Below are positions 27,089-36,879 of a stretch of DNA of 36,886 nt, piece after piece. A model generated the notes under the pieces. That model was not told where the DNA came from. It did no database searches and worked only from the letters and a program-made list of their open reading frames with translations. Made by a program: the position numbers and the translations under genes. Location of the stretch: positions 1-36,886 of the forward strand of contig CADBQS010000079.1 of the NCBI GenBank assembly GCA_902796915.1, read 5' to 3'. Numbering within the stretch: position 1 is the stretch's first letter; the number at the start of each line of letters is the position of its first letter. The stretch is from an uncultured Ruminococcus sp. (GTDB taxonomy: Bacteria; Bacillota; Clostridia; Oscillospirales; Acutalibacteraceae).

Positions 27089-28116
27089 TGGATACGAAAT
27101 ATGACATTCTAAAAAAGCTATGTGAAATTAATAGCATATCTGGAAACGAAAAGGAAGCCAGAGAATTTATAATAAAAGAAATATCAAATAAAGTAGACGA
27201 TTATAAAATAGATAATTTAGGTAATATAATTGCCTATAAAAAGGGTAAAAGAGGTGCTAAGAAAAAGCTAATGCTATCCGCCCACATGGACGAAGTAGGA
27301 ATGATAGTAACGCACGTTACGAGTAACGGATATTTAGGATTTACCACAGTAGGAGGAATTGACGAGAGAATTTTATGTGGAATACACGTATTTATAGGAA
27401 ATAATCGCATACCTGGAGTAATAGGAATAAAGCCAATACATTTATGCAGCTCAGATGAGAAAAATAAGGCAATTTCGATTGATAAATTATATATAGATAT
27501 TGGAGCGAAGGATAAAGAAGATGCGTTAAAGTATGTAAATCTGGGAGATTACGTATGTTTTGATTCGAAATTTGAATTATCGGGAAATAAAATCATAGCG
27601 AAATCTCTTGACGATAAAGTTGGCTGCTGCATATTAATTGATATGTTAAGCGAGGAGTTAGAATACGATACCTACTTTGCATTTCTCGTACAAGAAGAAG
27701 TAGGACTTCGCGGAGCCAAGACAGCGACTTATGATATAAATCCCGATGCAGCGATTGTTGTTGAATGCACAACCGCTAACGATATAGCAGGAGTAGACGA
27801 GGAGAATGAGGTATGTAAGCTTGGAGCCGGAGCGGTTATATCGTTTATGGATAGATCTACAATATACGATAAAGAATATTATAATTTAGCATTAAGTAAA
27901 GCGAAGCAGAACGGCATAAACATACAAATTAAACAAGCGGTTGCGGGTGGAAACGATTCTGGAGCTATTCACACGAGTAGAGAGGGCGTACGTACGATAG
28001 CGGTATCAGTTCCCTGCAGATGTCTTCATAGTCCGCATGGAATGATAGATAAAGAAGATTATGAGTCAGTAAAAAGTATGGCAAAATTATTATTAAAAGA
28101 AATACAAGAAGCTTAA
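27088..28116 (+). CDS. M42 family metallo-aminopeptidase, second copy
   Basis: This 342-residue paralogue has AHMDEVG (His66, Asp68), KSLDDKVG, VQEEVGLRGAK, VVECTT and the C-terminal HSPHGM. The fourth ligand position is Glu where its neighbour has Asp. The ATG at 27088 overlaps the stop of the first copy by one base (taATG) and follows ggggga. Tandem M42 genes occur in Clostridia and may make hetero-oligomers with complementary specificity. A role in peptide recycling is inferred. Confidence 0.93.
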   Translation: MDTKYDILKKLCEINSISGNEKEAREFIIKEISNKVDDYKIDNLGNIIAYKKGKRGAKKKLMLSAHMDEVGMIVTHVTSNGYLGFTTVGGIDERILCGIHVFIGNNRIPGVIGIKPIHLCSSDEKNKAISIDKLYIDIGAKDKEDALKYVNLGDYVCFDSKFELSGNKIIAKSLDDKVGCCILIDMLSEELEYDTYFAFLVQEEVGLRGAKTATYDINPDAAIVVECTTANDIAGVDEENEVCKLGAGAVISFMDRSTIYDKEYYNLALSKAKQNGINIQIKQAVAGGNDSGAIHTSREGVRTIAVSVPCRCLHSPHGMIDKEDYESVKSMAKLLLKEIQEA

Positions 28117-28146
28117 AAAGTAATTTAAGGATAGGTGCAAATAAGG

Positions 28147-29391
28147 ATGTTTAATTTTAGTAGGGAAATAGAAGAACTTTCAGAAAAAGCAGTAAATAGA
28201 TGTAAAGAGCAATTCGATATTGTAGAGAAAATTACAGAATATAATCAACAAAAGATGCTCAAGGCGTTTATAGAAAGCGGCGTAAGCGAAAGTCACTTTA
28301 ATACATCAACGGGATATGGATATGATGACAGAGGTAGAGAAACGCTTGATAAAGTATATGCAAACGTATTTAAAGCAGAGGATGCATTAGTAAGACATAA
28401 CTTCGTAAGCGGAACGCACGCTTTGACAGTAGCATTATTTGGTATATTAAGACCGAAAGATAAAATGCTGAGCGTGACAGGACTTCCATACGATACAATG
28501 CAAAGCGTTATAGGACTTAGTGAAAATAAAAGTGGAAGCTTAAAGGAATTCGGTATAGAATTTGACTACGTAGAATTATTCGAAGACGGAAGTTTAGACT
28601 ATAATTCTATAAAAGATAAGGTGAGTTCGGACTATAAATTAATCTATATACAGCGCTCCAGGGGGTATAGTCTTAGAAAATCGTTGTGTATAGAAGATAT
28701 AAAAAAACTTATAAAAATAATAAAAGAGAAATCACCTAAAAGTATTATCATGGTAGATAATTGTTATGGTGAATTTGTAGAAAGACAAGAACCGATTGAA
28801 TGTGGGGCAGATTTGATAGTTGGCTCTATGATAAAAAATCCCGGAGGAGGAATTGCTCCTACGGGTGGCTACATAGCAGGTAAAAAAGATTTAGTTGAAA
28901 TGTGCTCATATAGATTAACAACTCCGGGTACTGGTAAGGAGATAGGTGCAACTTTAGGTCAAAATAGAGAGCTTTTTATGGGAACGTTTAATGCACCACA
29001 TGTTGTAGGAGAGGCTTTGAAGACAGCTATATTTACTTCTCATTTGTTTGATATATTAGGATATGAAGTGTTTCCTAAGCCTACCGAAGTGAGAGCCGAT
29101 ATTGTGCAATCTATAAAACTAGGAAATTCAGAAGCTTTGATAGCTTTTTGTCAAGGTTTACAAAGTGGTTCACCGATTGATTCATTTGTATTGCCAGAAC
29201 CTTGGGACATGCCTGGATACGATAGTAAAGTAATAATGGCAGCTGGTACGTTTACACTAGGAGCATCGATAGAAATTTCAGCCGATGCACCATTGAGAGA
29301 ACCGTATGCAGTATGGCTACAAGGAGGCTTGAATTTTCACAGTGCAAAAATAGCTGTACTCCGTGGAGCACAGCGTGTATTGGAAAAATGA
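28147..29391 (+). CDS. Methionine gamma-lyase-like PLP enzyme (aluminium-resistance family)
   Basis: The protein (414 aa) belongs to the YnbB-like family annotated as methionine gamma-lyase or aluminium-resistance protein, a fold-type I PLP enzyme group. Conserved segments are STGYGYDDRGRETLDKVYANVF, VRHNFVSGTHAL, VDNCYGEFVE and SMIKNPGGGIAPTGGYIAG, whose Lys is the likely PLP lysine. I use the ATG at 28147, with aggtg 9 bases before it; a GTG at 28135 would add four residues. The true substrate is uncertain. It follows the M42 pair by about 30 bases, so it probably shares their transcript. Confidence 0.88.
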   Translation: MFNFSREIEELSEKAVNRCKEQFDIVEKITEYNQQKMLKAFIESGVSESHFNTSTGYGYDDRGRETLDKVYANVFKAEDALVRHNFVSGTHALTVALFGILRPKDKMLSVTGLPYDTMQSVIGLSENKSGSLKEFGIEFDYVELFEDGSLDYNSIKDKVSSDYKLIYIQRSRGYSLRKSLCIEDIKKLIKIIKEKSPKSIIMVDNCYGEFVERQEPIECGADLIVGSMIKNPGGGIAPTGGYIAGKKDLVEMCSYRLTTPGTGKEIGATLGQNRELFMGTFNAPHVVGEALKTAIFTSHLFDILGYEVFPKPTEVRADIVQSIKLGNSEALIAFCQGLQSGSPIDSFVLPEPWDMPGYDSKVIMAAGTFTLGASIEISADAPLREPYAVWLQGGLNFHSAKIAVLRGAQRVLEK

Positions 29392-29487
29392 AATTTTATT
29401 AAAGCAATACTGTAGAAAAGGATGTAGAAGTAATGCAAAAGTGGTATAGAGAAAGAATTTAATTTTAAAAATTTATTACTATAAAAA

Positions 29488-30150
29488 TTAATTTATTTCC
29501 ATGTTTGTTAATTGACTAAGTCTTTTGTTGATTTCATTTATCTCGGTAGCCATAGTTTGATTATTAGCATCAATACTTGCCCTGTATTGTTCAAAACGTT
29601 CACCAATTTGATTTCGCAGAGCTTTTATTCTAGTTTTCTGATCATCATTATCTCCTGTACGCATAATCTCTACTAACTCGCTTGTAAACGTATTTAAAAT
29701 ATTTATAGTTTCAAGTTGGAGTCTACAATTGCGTTCATATTCTGCTAATCGCAAGTCGTTTCTTATATTTGAACATCTTATTCGCAAAAATTCATCATTT
29801 AATTCTTTTATTTGATTATTGAGTAATGCTATTCGCTCTACTTTTTCAAATTCCATGTTTTGATAAGCAGCTTCATTATTACTTTCAATATTTTTATTTG
29901 TTTCTTCTCTAATTTGATTCTGTAAGTTTTCAATTTGGTTATTTATTTCTTGCATACGATTAGTATGTCCTAAAGCTTCATTATATCTATCTTCTAAATT
30001 TTGATTTTCTGTTGCAAGATCACTACATCTATTATTTAAACTTATAATTTTATCTTTTTGTGAATTGCAATTTCTTGCCATATGCATACAATATAATGCT
30101 AATGCAACAGATGTAAAAGTTAAAATAATTTCAGCTTTATTTAATGCCAT
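29488..30150 (-). CDS. Membrane-anchored coiled-coil protein, function unknown
   Basis: I do not recognise this 220-residue protein. Residues 7-25 form one hydrophobic segment with no clear cleavage site, so it is probably a membrane anchor. Residues 30-220 are almost wholly helical and rich in Asn, Glu, Gln and Lys, predicting a long coiled coil with Cys only at 21, 28, 42, 126 and 143. Asn-rich composition resembles the IF-1 tail. The ATG has gaaggata as site. It has its own consensus promoter and convergent orientation to the PLP-enzyme gene. Orientation across the membrane cannot be told; a surface appendage or envelope scaffold are both possible. Confidence 0.8.
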   Translation of the reverse strand: MALNKAEIILTFTSVALALYCMHMARNCNSQKDKIISLNNRCSDLATENQNLEDRYNEALGHTNRMQEINNQIENLQNQIREETNKNIESNNEAAYQNMEFEKVERIALLNNQIKELNDEFLRIRCSNIRNDLRLAEYERNCRLQLETINILNTFTSELVEIMRTGDNDDQKTRIKALRNQIGERFEQYRASIDANNQTMATEINEINKRLSQLTNMEIN

Positions 30151-30185
30151 AAATATTATCCTTCATTTTTTATTTCATATTTCTT

Positions 30186-30214
30186 ATTTTAATATTTTAC
30201 TAGCAATATGTCAA
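30186..30214 (-). promoter_or_regulatory. Promoter of the membrane coiled-coil gene
   Basis: On the - strand TTGACA (30209-30214) and TAAAAT (30186-30191) have a 17-bp spacer. It lies 29 bases beyond the dapB stop, so the coiled-coil gene can be expressed apart from the lysine operon. Confidence 0.75.
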
Positions 30215-30242
30215 CCGAAAAATAATATTGCGTAGTGTTGCC

Positions 30243-30992
30243 TTAAATCATATCACTCATATTATATATTTTAGGAGATTTATTAATGATAAATTTAGCT
30301 GCCTTAACGGAACCTACCGCAAAAACATCCTTTGCTTGAGCGTGATGAGAAAGAGTAATAACTTCGCTGTTACCAGCAAAAATCACTTCATGATCTCCAA
30401 CAATATTACCTCCACGAACGCAGTGAATACCTATCTCGTTGTTGTTACGTGGAGCTCTGTATGAGTGCCTGTCATAAACATACTGAGTATTACTTGAGGA
30501 GACAGCTGAAATTTCATCAGCAATCATTAAAGCGGTACCGCTTGGAGCGTCAATCTTTTGATTATGATGTTTTTCTATAATTTCTACGTCAAATGCATCG
30601 CCGAGAAATTCACGAGCTTTTTTTGCAAGTTCAATAAGTAAATTTACACCTAGTGACATGTTCCTAGAAGAAAAAATAGGAATAACCTTAGAGGCTTCCT
30701 TAATAGCATGTACATCATTGTCATCATAACCGGTAGTACAAAGTACTGCCGGTATCATATTTTTGGTACAAAACTCCAATATAGATTTAAGAGTAGAAGG
30801 ATGAGAAAAATCTATTATAACATCACTTTTAACGTCTATTTTACTTAAATCATTATATACGGGAAATTTATAAGTGTGCTCTTCATTTTTGTCGATTCCG
30901 GCAACGACTTCGCAATCAGGGTCTTGCATTGCAGTATTTACAACAACCTTTCCCATTTTACCATTACATCCAATTACAATTATTTTAACCAT
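30243..30992 (-). CDS. dapB: 4-Hydroxy-tetrahydrodipicolinate reductase
   Basis: DapB (249 aa) reduces 4-hydroxy-tetrahydrodipicolinate with NAD(P)H on the way to diaminopimelate and lysine. The Rossmann motif GCNGKMG is at residues 8-14. DFSHP, CTTGYDD and the substrate-site EKHHNQKIDAPSGTA are present. I use the ATG at 30992, which puts the Rossmann fold at the N-terminus, although no Shine-Dalgarno precedes it. An in-frame GTG at 31025 would add 11 hydrophobic residues and lies inside a hairpin. It is the last gene of asd-dapA-dapB. Confidence 0.95.
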   Translation of the reverse strand: MVKIIVIGCNGKMGKVVVNTAMQDPDCEVVAGIDKNEEHTYKFPVYNDLSKIDVKSDVIIDFSHPSTLKSILEFCTKNMIPAVLCTTGYDDNDVHAIKEASKVIPIFSSRNMSLGVNLLIELAKKAREFLGDAFDVEIIEKHHNQKIDAPSGTALMIADEISAVSSSNTQYVYDRHSYRAPRNNNEIGIHCVRGGNIVGDHEVIFAGNSEVITLSHHAQAKDVFAVGSVKAAKFIINKSPKIYNMSDMI

Positions 30993-30998
30993 TATAAA

Positions 30999-31033
30999 GA
31001 TAATCGATATTTTTAATAAAAACACCGATTATC
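30999..31033 (-). promoter_or_regulatory. Hairpin just upstream of dapB
   Basis: GATAATCG and CGATTATC form a perfect 8-bp stem (30999-31006 with 31026-31033) around a 19-base AT-rich loop, ending 6 bases before the dapB ATG. It lies where a Shine-Dalgarno is expected, and none is seen. It may affect translation or RNA processing; this is inference. Confidence 0.5.
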
Positions 31034-31054
31034 TACGTCCCACCTTTCTTATTT

Positions 31055-31948
31055 TTATTTTATAAGAGAATACTTTTCCATAATATCTTTAAGTTTTTCG
31101 TGTCCATCTTTACTCATAGAATCTAAAGGTAATCTGCATTTACCGCAATTAAATCCCATAAGATTCAAAGCCTCTTTAACTGGTATGGGACTAACATCAG
31201 AGAATAAAGCATTAATTAAATTTAAGTATTTAAGTTGTAATTTTTTGCTTTCATTAACGTTACCATTAAGATATTCATTAACGATATCATGAGTTTCTTT
31301 AGGACAAACATTTGCAAGTACGGATATAACACCAACTCCGCCCAAAGATAATAAAGGAACGATTTGATCGTCATTACCGGAATATATATCTAAGCTATCC
31401 CCACATAGTGCTGCGATTTCAGCAACAGTAGAAATATTACCACTAGCTTCCTTGACAGCACATATATTTTTATGTTTAGCGAGTTCCAAGCAAGTTTGAG
31501 GCTTTATACTACATCCAGTCCTAGACGGTACATTATAAAGTATAATAGGAATATTAACGCTGTCGGCAATACTATTAAAATGCTTTATGAGCCCCGATTG
31601 AGATGTTTTATTATAATACGGAGTAACAACTAATAAAGCATCGGCACCTAAATTCTCGGCATGCTTTGAAAGTTCTATGGCATGAGCTGTATTATTACTT
31701 CCCGAACCTGCAATAACAGGTATTTTACCGTTAACTTTCTTTACTGTAAATTTAATTAAATCATTATGCTCACTATCTGATAAAGTAGCCGATTCGCCTG
31801 TTGTACCACATACAATTATAGCATCCGTATTATTTTCAAGATGAAAATCAATTAAATTTCCCATAACCTCGTAATTGATAGAACCGTCATTATTCATTGG
31901 AGTAACGATAGCAACACCTGAACCACGAAAAATTGTATTTTTACTCAT
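31055..31948 (-). CDS. dapA: 4-Hydroxy-tetrahydrodipicolinate synthase
   Basis: DapA (297 aa) condenses pyruvate with aspartate semialdehyde. The TIM-barrel residues are in place: Thr49-Thr50 in CGTTGES, Tyr138 and Arg143 in LYNVPSRTG, and the Schiff-base Lys166 in CAVKEASG. The ATG has aaggaga upstream. It lies 26 bases after asd and 62 before dapB. No lysine riboswitch is evident before the operon. Confidence 0.97.
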   Translation of the reverse strand: MSKNTIFRGSGVAIVTPMNNDGSINYEVMGNLIDFHLENNTDAIIVCGTTGESATLSDSEHNDLIKFTVKKVNGKIPVIAGSGSNNTAHAIELSKHAENLGADALLVVTPYYNKTSQSGLIKHFNSIADSVNIPIILYNVPSRTGCSIKPQTCLELAKHKNICAVKEASGNISTVAEIAALCGDSLDIYSGNDDQIVPLLSLGGVGVISVLANVCPKETHDIVNEYLNGNVNESKKLQLKYLNLINALFSDVSPIPVKEALNLMGFNCGKCRLPLDSMSKDGHEKLKDIMEKYSLIK

Positions 31949-31974
31949 AAATCAATCTTCTCCTTAATAAATTT

Positions 31975-33060
31975 TTAAATTCTGTCCATAAAACCTTCAC
32001 GAGCAAGAAATTCTGCCATAAGTATAGCTCCACCAGCAGCACCTCTGATTGTGTTGTGAGCCATACAAACAAATTTATAATCAAATACAGAATCTTCCCT
32101 AAGTCTGCCAATAGATATAGCCATACCATTTTCAATATTGCGAGCAAATTTTATCTGCGGTTGATTATCATCATAAAAGTAGTTAAGAAATTTTTCAGGT
32201 GAACTGGGAAGCCCAATAGATTGAGAGTAACATGAAAATTTTTCCCATCTCTCTATGATCTTTTCTTTAGAGGGTTTATTTTCAAAAGACACAAAAACTG
32301 CGGCACTGTGCCCATTGCTTACAGGAACTCTAAAACATTGAGCTGTAATGTTTGGCTTTGTTGCCGGTACAATCTTACCATTCTCAACTTTACCCCAAAT
32401 TTTCAAAGGTTCTTTTTCAGATTTTTCTTCTTCGCCAGGTATGTAAGGTATAACATTGTCAAACATCTCGGGCCAAGACGAGAGTGTTTTACCTGCCCCA
32501 GATACGGCTTGATATGTACACACAAGTACATTTTTAACGCCGAATTCTAATAATGGATATATTGCAGGAACGTAAGTTTGCAAAGAACAATTAGATTTTA
32601 CGGCAATAAAACCTCTCTTAACGCCAAGCCTTTTACGCTGAGCAAAAATAGTTTCACAGTGAAAAGGATTTATTTCAGGTATAATCATAGGTACATCATC
32701 GGTGAATCTGTGAGCACTGTTATTGGAAATTACAGGGCAATCCGCCTTAGCGTAATCCTCTTCGAGTTTTAATATCTCATCTTTACTCATATCAACAGCA
32801 CAAAATACAAAATCAACCATAGAAACGATTTTATCCATATCATTAACGGCGTCTAAAACTATCATATCCCCAATTTTTTTAGGAATTTTTTCTTCCATAG
32901 CCCACCTATTGCCAACGGCCTCACTATAAGGTTTACCGGCGGAGCGAGAGCTTGCAGCTAAAACAGAGATATCGAACCAAGGATGATTTTGAAGTAGCGA
33001 TATAAATCTTTGGCCTACCATACCCGTAGCACCAAGAATTCCTACGTTAAACTTTTGCAT
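31975..33060 (-). CDS. asd: Aspartate-semialdehyde dehydrogenase, archaeal/fungal-like branch
   Basis: ASADH (361 aa) makes aspartate semialdehyde from aspartyl phosphate, the branch point to lysine/diaminopimelate, threonine and methionine. The NADP motif GILGATGMVG is at residues 7-16. The catalytic Cys158 is in KSNCSLQ, and the catalytic His in NGHSAAVF. Length and the WAMEEKIP and SGAGKTLSSWPEMFDNVIPYI-type segments resemble the archaeal/fungal branch rather than the B. subtilis type. The site gagagggg precedes the ATG. It heads the operon. Confidence 0.95.
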   Translation of the reverse strand: MQKFNVGILGATGMVGQRFISLLQNHPWFDISVLAASSRSAGKPYSEAVGNRWAMEEKIPKKIGDMIVLDAVNDMDKIVSMVDFVFCAVDMSKDEILKLEEDYAKADCPVISNNSAHRFTDDVPMIIPEINPFHCETIFAQRKRLGVKRGFIAVKSNCSLQTYVPAIYPLLEFGVKNVLVCTYQAVSGAGKTLSSWPEMFDNVIPYIPGEEEKSEKEPLKIWGKVENGKIVPATKPNITAQCFRVPVSNGHSAAVFVSFENKPSKEKIIERWEKFSCYSQSIGLPSSPEKFLNYFYDDNQPQIKFARNIENGMAISIGRLREDSVFDYKFVCMAHNTIRGAAGGAILMAEFLAREGFMDRI

Positions 33061-33101
33061 ATAAAAGCCCCTCTCAAAATAAAAATATGTACCAACAATA
33101 G

Positions 33102-33130
33102 TTGTAATTCACCAGCAAATGAAATATAAT
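33102..33130 (+). promoter_or_regulatory. Promoter of queA
   Basis: TTGTAA (33102-33107) and TATAAT (33125-33130) have a 17-bp spacer, giving a start near 33137. Its transcribed region crosses the - strand asd promoter, so the two divergent units may interfere. Confidence 0.55.
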
Positions 33131-33144
33131 TTTAAATCAAACTA

Positions 33145-33174
33145 ATAATACCATTATATTCATATGTATGTCAA
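33145..33174 (-). promoter_or_regulatory. Promoter of asd-dapA-dapB
   Basis: On the - strand TTGACA (33169-33174) and TATTAT (33145-33150) are 18 bp apart, giving a leader of about 75 nt before asd. Confidence 0.65.
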
Positions 33175-33198
33175 TTTGTTTATAAAGGAGAAGTAAGA

Positions 33199-34254
33199 TT
33201 GGATAAAGATATTTTAGATACTGATTTGATTAAAACAAGTCAATTTGATTATAACCTACCAGAAGAATTAATAGCACAAAAACCCCTTGAATCTCGCGAT
33301 ACATCTAGATTAATGGTTTTAGATAAAAATACAGGAACGATAGAGCATAAGCATTTTTATGATTTAATAGATTACTTAGAAGAAGGGGATTGCCTAATAC
33401 TAAATGATTCGCGGGTATTACCGGCAAGAATTTACGGAGAAAAAAAAGATACAGGAGCAATAGTAGAATTTTTACTGTTAAATCAAATTGATATAAATAA
33501 ATGGGAAGTACTTGTAAAACCGGGAAAGAAAGCTAAGCCGGAATCGGAATTTATATTTAATGACGGTATATTAGAATGTAAGGTTATAGACGTAAAAGAA
33601 GACGGGAACAGAATAATTCAATTTAAGGATACGCATAACTTTTTTGAAAAGCTTGAAAAAATTGGACAAATGCCATTACCTCCATACATAAAAGAGAAAT
33701 TAAACGATAAAGAAAGATATCAGACAGTATATGCAAAGGATATAGGTTCAGCGGCGGCCCCTACGGCAGGATTACATTTTACAAAAGATTTACTTGAAAA
33801 AATTAAAGAAAAGGGAGTAAATATAGGATTTGTAACGCTTCATGTAGGTCTCGGAACATTTAGGCCCGTGAAGGTAGAAAATATATTAAATCATCATATG
33901 CACTCTGAACATTATATAATCAAGAAAGATACAGAGGAAATTATAAGAAAAACAAAAGAAATAGGTAAAAGAGTTATAGCAGTAGGTACAACGAGTTGTA
34001 GAACGCTTGAATCAGTAGCCTCGAAGTTTGGACAAGTAATAGAAAGCGAAGGCTGGACAGATATATTCATACATCCAGGCTATAAATTCAAAGCAATAGA
34101 CGGTTTAATAACAAATTTTCATTTACCCGAAAGTACGTTAATAATGCTAGTATCAGCCTTTGCGGGATATAAAAATACGATGAATGCTTACGATAAAGCA
34201 GTAGAAAACAAATATAGATTTTTTAGCTTTGGGGATGCTATGTTTATAAAATAA
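33199..34254 (+). CDS. queA: S-adenosylmethionine:tRNA ribosyltransferase-isomerase
   Basis: QueA (351 aa) transfers the ribosyl part of SAM to preQ1 in tRNA to give epoxyqueuosine. It begins [26 protein letters not shown] and contains [29 protein letters not shown]-like [11 protein letters not shown] and [19 protein letters not shown]. The start is TTG at 33199, 8 bases after aaaggag. With tgt it forms the queuosine pair, but an orphan gene lies between them on the other strand. Confidence 0.97.
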   Translation: MDKDILDTDLIKTSQFDYNLPEELIAQKPLESRDTSRLMVLDKNTGTIEHKHFYDLIDYLEEGDCLILNDSRVLPARIYGEKKDTGAIVEFLLLNQIDINKWEVLVKPGKKAKPESEFIFNDGILECKVIDVKEDGNRIIQFKDTHNFFEKLEKIGQMPLPPYIKEKLNDKERYQTVYAKDIGSAAAPTAGLHFTKDLLEKIKEKGVNIGFVTLHVGLGTFRPVKVENILNHHMHSEHYIIKKDTEEIIRKTKEIGKRVIAVGTTSCRTLESVASKFGQVIESEGWTDIFIHPGYKFKAIDGLITNFHLPESTLIMLVSAFAGYKNTMNAYDKAVENKYRFFSFGDAMFIK

Positions 34255-34287
34255 AAAGAATCTTCTAATAAATTTATTAGAAGATTC
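34247..34287 (-). terminator. Terminator of the orphan gene between queA and tgt
   Basis: A perfect inverted repeat (34258-34272 with 34273-34287) is followed on the - strand by a T-rich run (34247-34257). On the + strand no T-run follows, so it acts best for the - strand gene. It overlaps the end of queA. Confidence 0.75.
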
Positions 34288-34310
34288 CAGAGCTTAATTT
34301 ATTTATATTT

Positions 34311-34529
34311 TTATTCGCAATCATAAAAATAAATAGAGTTAAACCAACCTTTAACACCTTCAAGGGAATATAACACTTGATTAAATTTAACCATAACATC
34401 CTTTATTACGTATTTACAGTTCTGGATAAGATTATAATTTTTAACTCCAGACAATAAGAGACCACAAATGTCTATTTCGAAATAGTTGCCATCATAAATA
34501 ACTGTTTTACCTATACAATTTTTAATCAT
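34311..34529 (-). CDS. Small orphan protein between queA and tgt
   Basis: I do not recognise this 72-residue protein. It is Asn-, Tyr- and Ile-rich with four Cys (positions 5, 23, 38, 71) and no CxxC pair, signal peptide or membrane helix. Alternating hydrophobic and polar residues suggest a beta fold. The ATG follows aaagaag. A hairpin with a T-run ends its transcript, which supports a real gene. It lies antisense to the queA-tgt direction and so prevents simple co-transcription of the pair. Length and composition allow no function call. Confidence 0.6.
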   Translation of the reverse strand: MIKNCIGKTVIYDGNYFEIDICGLLLSGVKNYNLIQNCKYVIKDVMVKFNQVLYSLEGVKGWFNSIYFYDCE

Positions 34530-34547
34530 TTTTAATCTTCTTTATAG

Positions 34548-35765
<1,218 letters not shown>

Positions 35766-35768
35766 AAC

Positions 35769-35800
35769 AAAGTATCTCTAGATTTTTAGAGATACTTTTA
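35769..35800. terminator. Bidirectional terminator between tgt and mnmA
   Basis: A 12-bp perfect stem (35769-35780 with 35787-35798) and a GATTTT loop, with T-rich flanks on both strands. It ends both tgt and the convergent mnmA. Confidence 0.88.
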
Positions 35801-35808
35801 GTATTTAT

Positions 35809-36879
35809 CTATTCAATTATACCTCCGCCTACAACTACATCACCATCATAAAACACAATGTACTGACCTGGTGTGATAGATTTCTGAGGCTCTTTAAAAT
35901 TAACACAAATACGATTATTATCGATAGGTGTTAAATCCGCAACAACAGGTTGAGAACGATAACGAATTTTAGCAGTAACAGTTAAAGGAGATTTTAAGGT
36001 ATCGAAGGGAATAAAATTAAGATTTCTTGCAGTTAATTGTGAAGAATATTGCATGCCGTTTTCGCCTAAGGTTATTGTATTATTTCCAGCATCAATTTTC
36101 GTAACATACATGTGCTTGCCCATAGCAATACCAAGCCCGCGTCTTTGCCCAATAGTATAATTAACGATACCGTTATGTTTACCTAAAACGTTACCATTTA
36201 CGTCAATAAAATTTCCAGGTATTGATTTTTTACCTGTATACTTTTCTATAAAATTAGCATGATTATTATTTTCAACAAAGCAAATTTCTTGGCTATCTGG
36301 CTTTGAGGCTACGTTTAAGCCATACTCATCAGCAATTTTTCGTATTTGCGGTTTTTCATAATCGGATAAAGGAAATAACGTATGTGAAAGTTGCTCTTGA
36401 GTCATGCCATATAAAAAGTAACTTTGGTCTTTAGCGCTTTTTGATTTTTTTAGTAGCCACCTTGATAGATTATTATCATATACAACATTTGCATAATGAC
36501 CTGTAGCAATGTAGTCAAATCCGAGTGTGATGGCACGATTAAGTAAAGCATCGAATTTAATATATTGATTACACGCTACACAGGGATTAGGAGTCCGACC
36601 ATTAACATATTCTGATACGAAATAATCAATAACTTTTTCTGAAAACACATCTGTGAAATTCATAACAATGTGTTCTATTCCCAATTTATAAGCTACTCTT
36701 CTTGCATCTGAAATGTCATCAATAGAACAGCAACCTCCTGTTTCGCTATTAGACATATATTTATCCGGACGAAGTTTCATCGTAACACCCGTAACATCGT
36801 AACCCATATCAAGAAGTAAAATGGCGGCAACAGAACTATCTACACCGCCACTCATTCCAAGTAAAACCTTTTTTTTCAT
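35809..36879 (-). CDS. mnmA: tRNA-specific 2-thiouridylase MnmA
   Basis: MnmA (356 aa) thiolates U34 of Lys, Glu and Gln tRNAs. The ATP PP-loop GMSGGVDSS is at residues 8-16. The catalytic Cys100 is in NPCVACN, and the second Cys near residue 200 is in DSQEICFV. DQSYFLYG and YTIGQRRGLGIA are also typical. The ATG lies 7 bases from the window edge, so its ribosome-binding site and promoter are outside view. It is convergent with tgt. Confidence 0.97.
   Translation of the reverse strand: MKKKVLLGMSGGVDSSVAAILLLDMGYDVTGVTMKLRPDKYMSNSETGGCCSIDDISDARRVAYKLGIEHIVMNFTDVFSEKVIDYFVSEYVNGRTPNPCVACNQYIKFDALLNRAITLGFDYIATGHYANVVYDNNLSRWLLKKSKSAKDQSYFLYGMTQEQLSHTLFPLSDYEKPQIRKIADEYGLNVASKPDSQEICFVENNNHANFIEKYTGKKSIPGNFIDVNGNVLGKHNGIVNYTIGQRRGLGIAMGKHMYVTKIDAGNNTITLGENGMQYSSQLTARNLNFIPFDTLKSPLTVTAKIRYRSQPVVADLTPIDNNRICVNFKEPQKSITPGQYIVFYDGDVVVGGGIIE

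Noticed and set aside
29434-29463. A nine-codon frame (MQKWYRERI) after the PLP-enzyme gene, with aaaggatg upstream
   Set aside because: Too short to support as a gene; it may be a remnant of a lost downstream gene.
33061-33145. A lysine riboswitch before asd
   Set aside because: The leader is only about 75 nt and shows none of the long conserved lysine-riboswitch structure.
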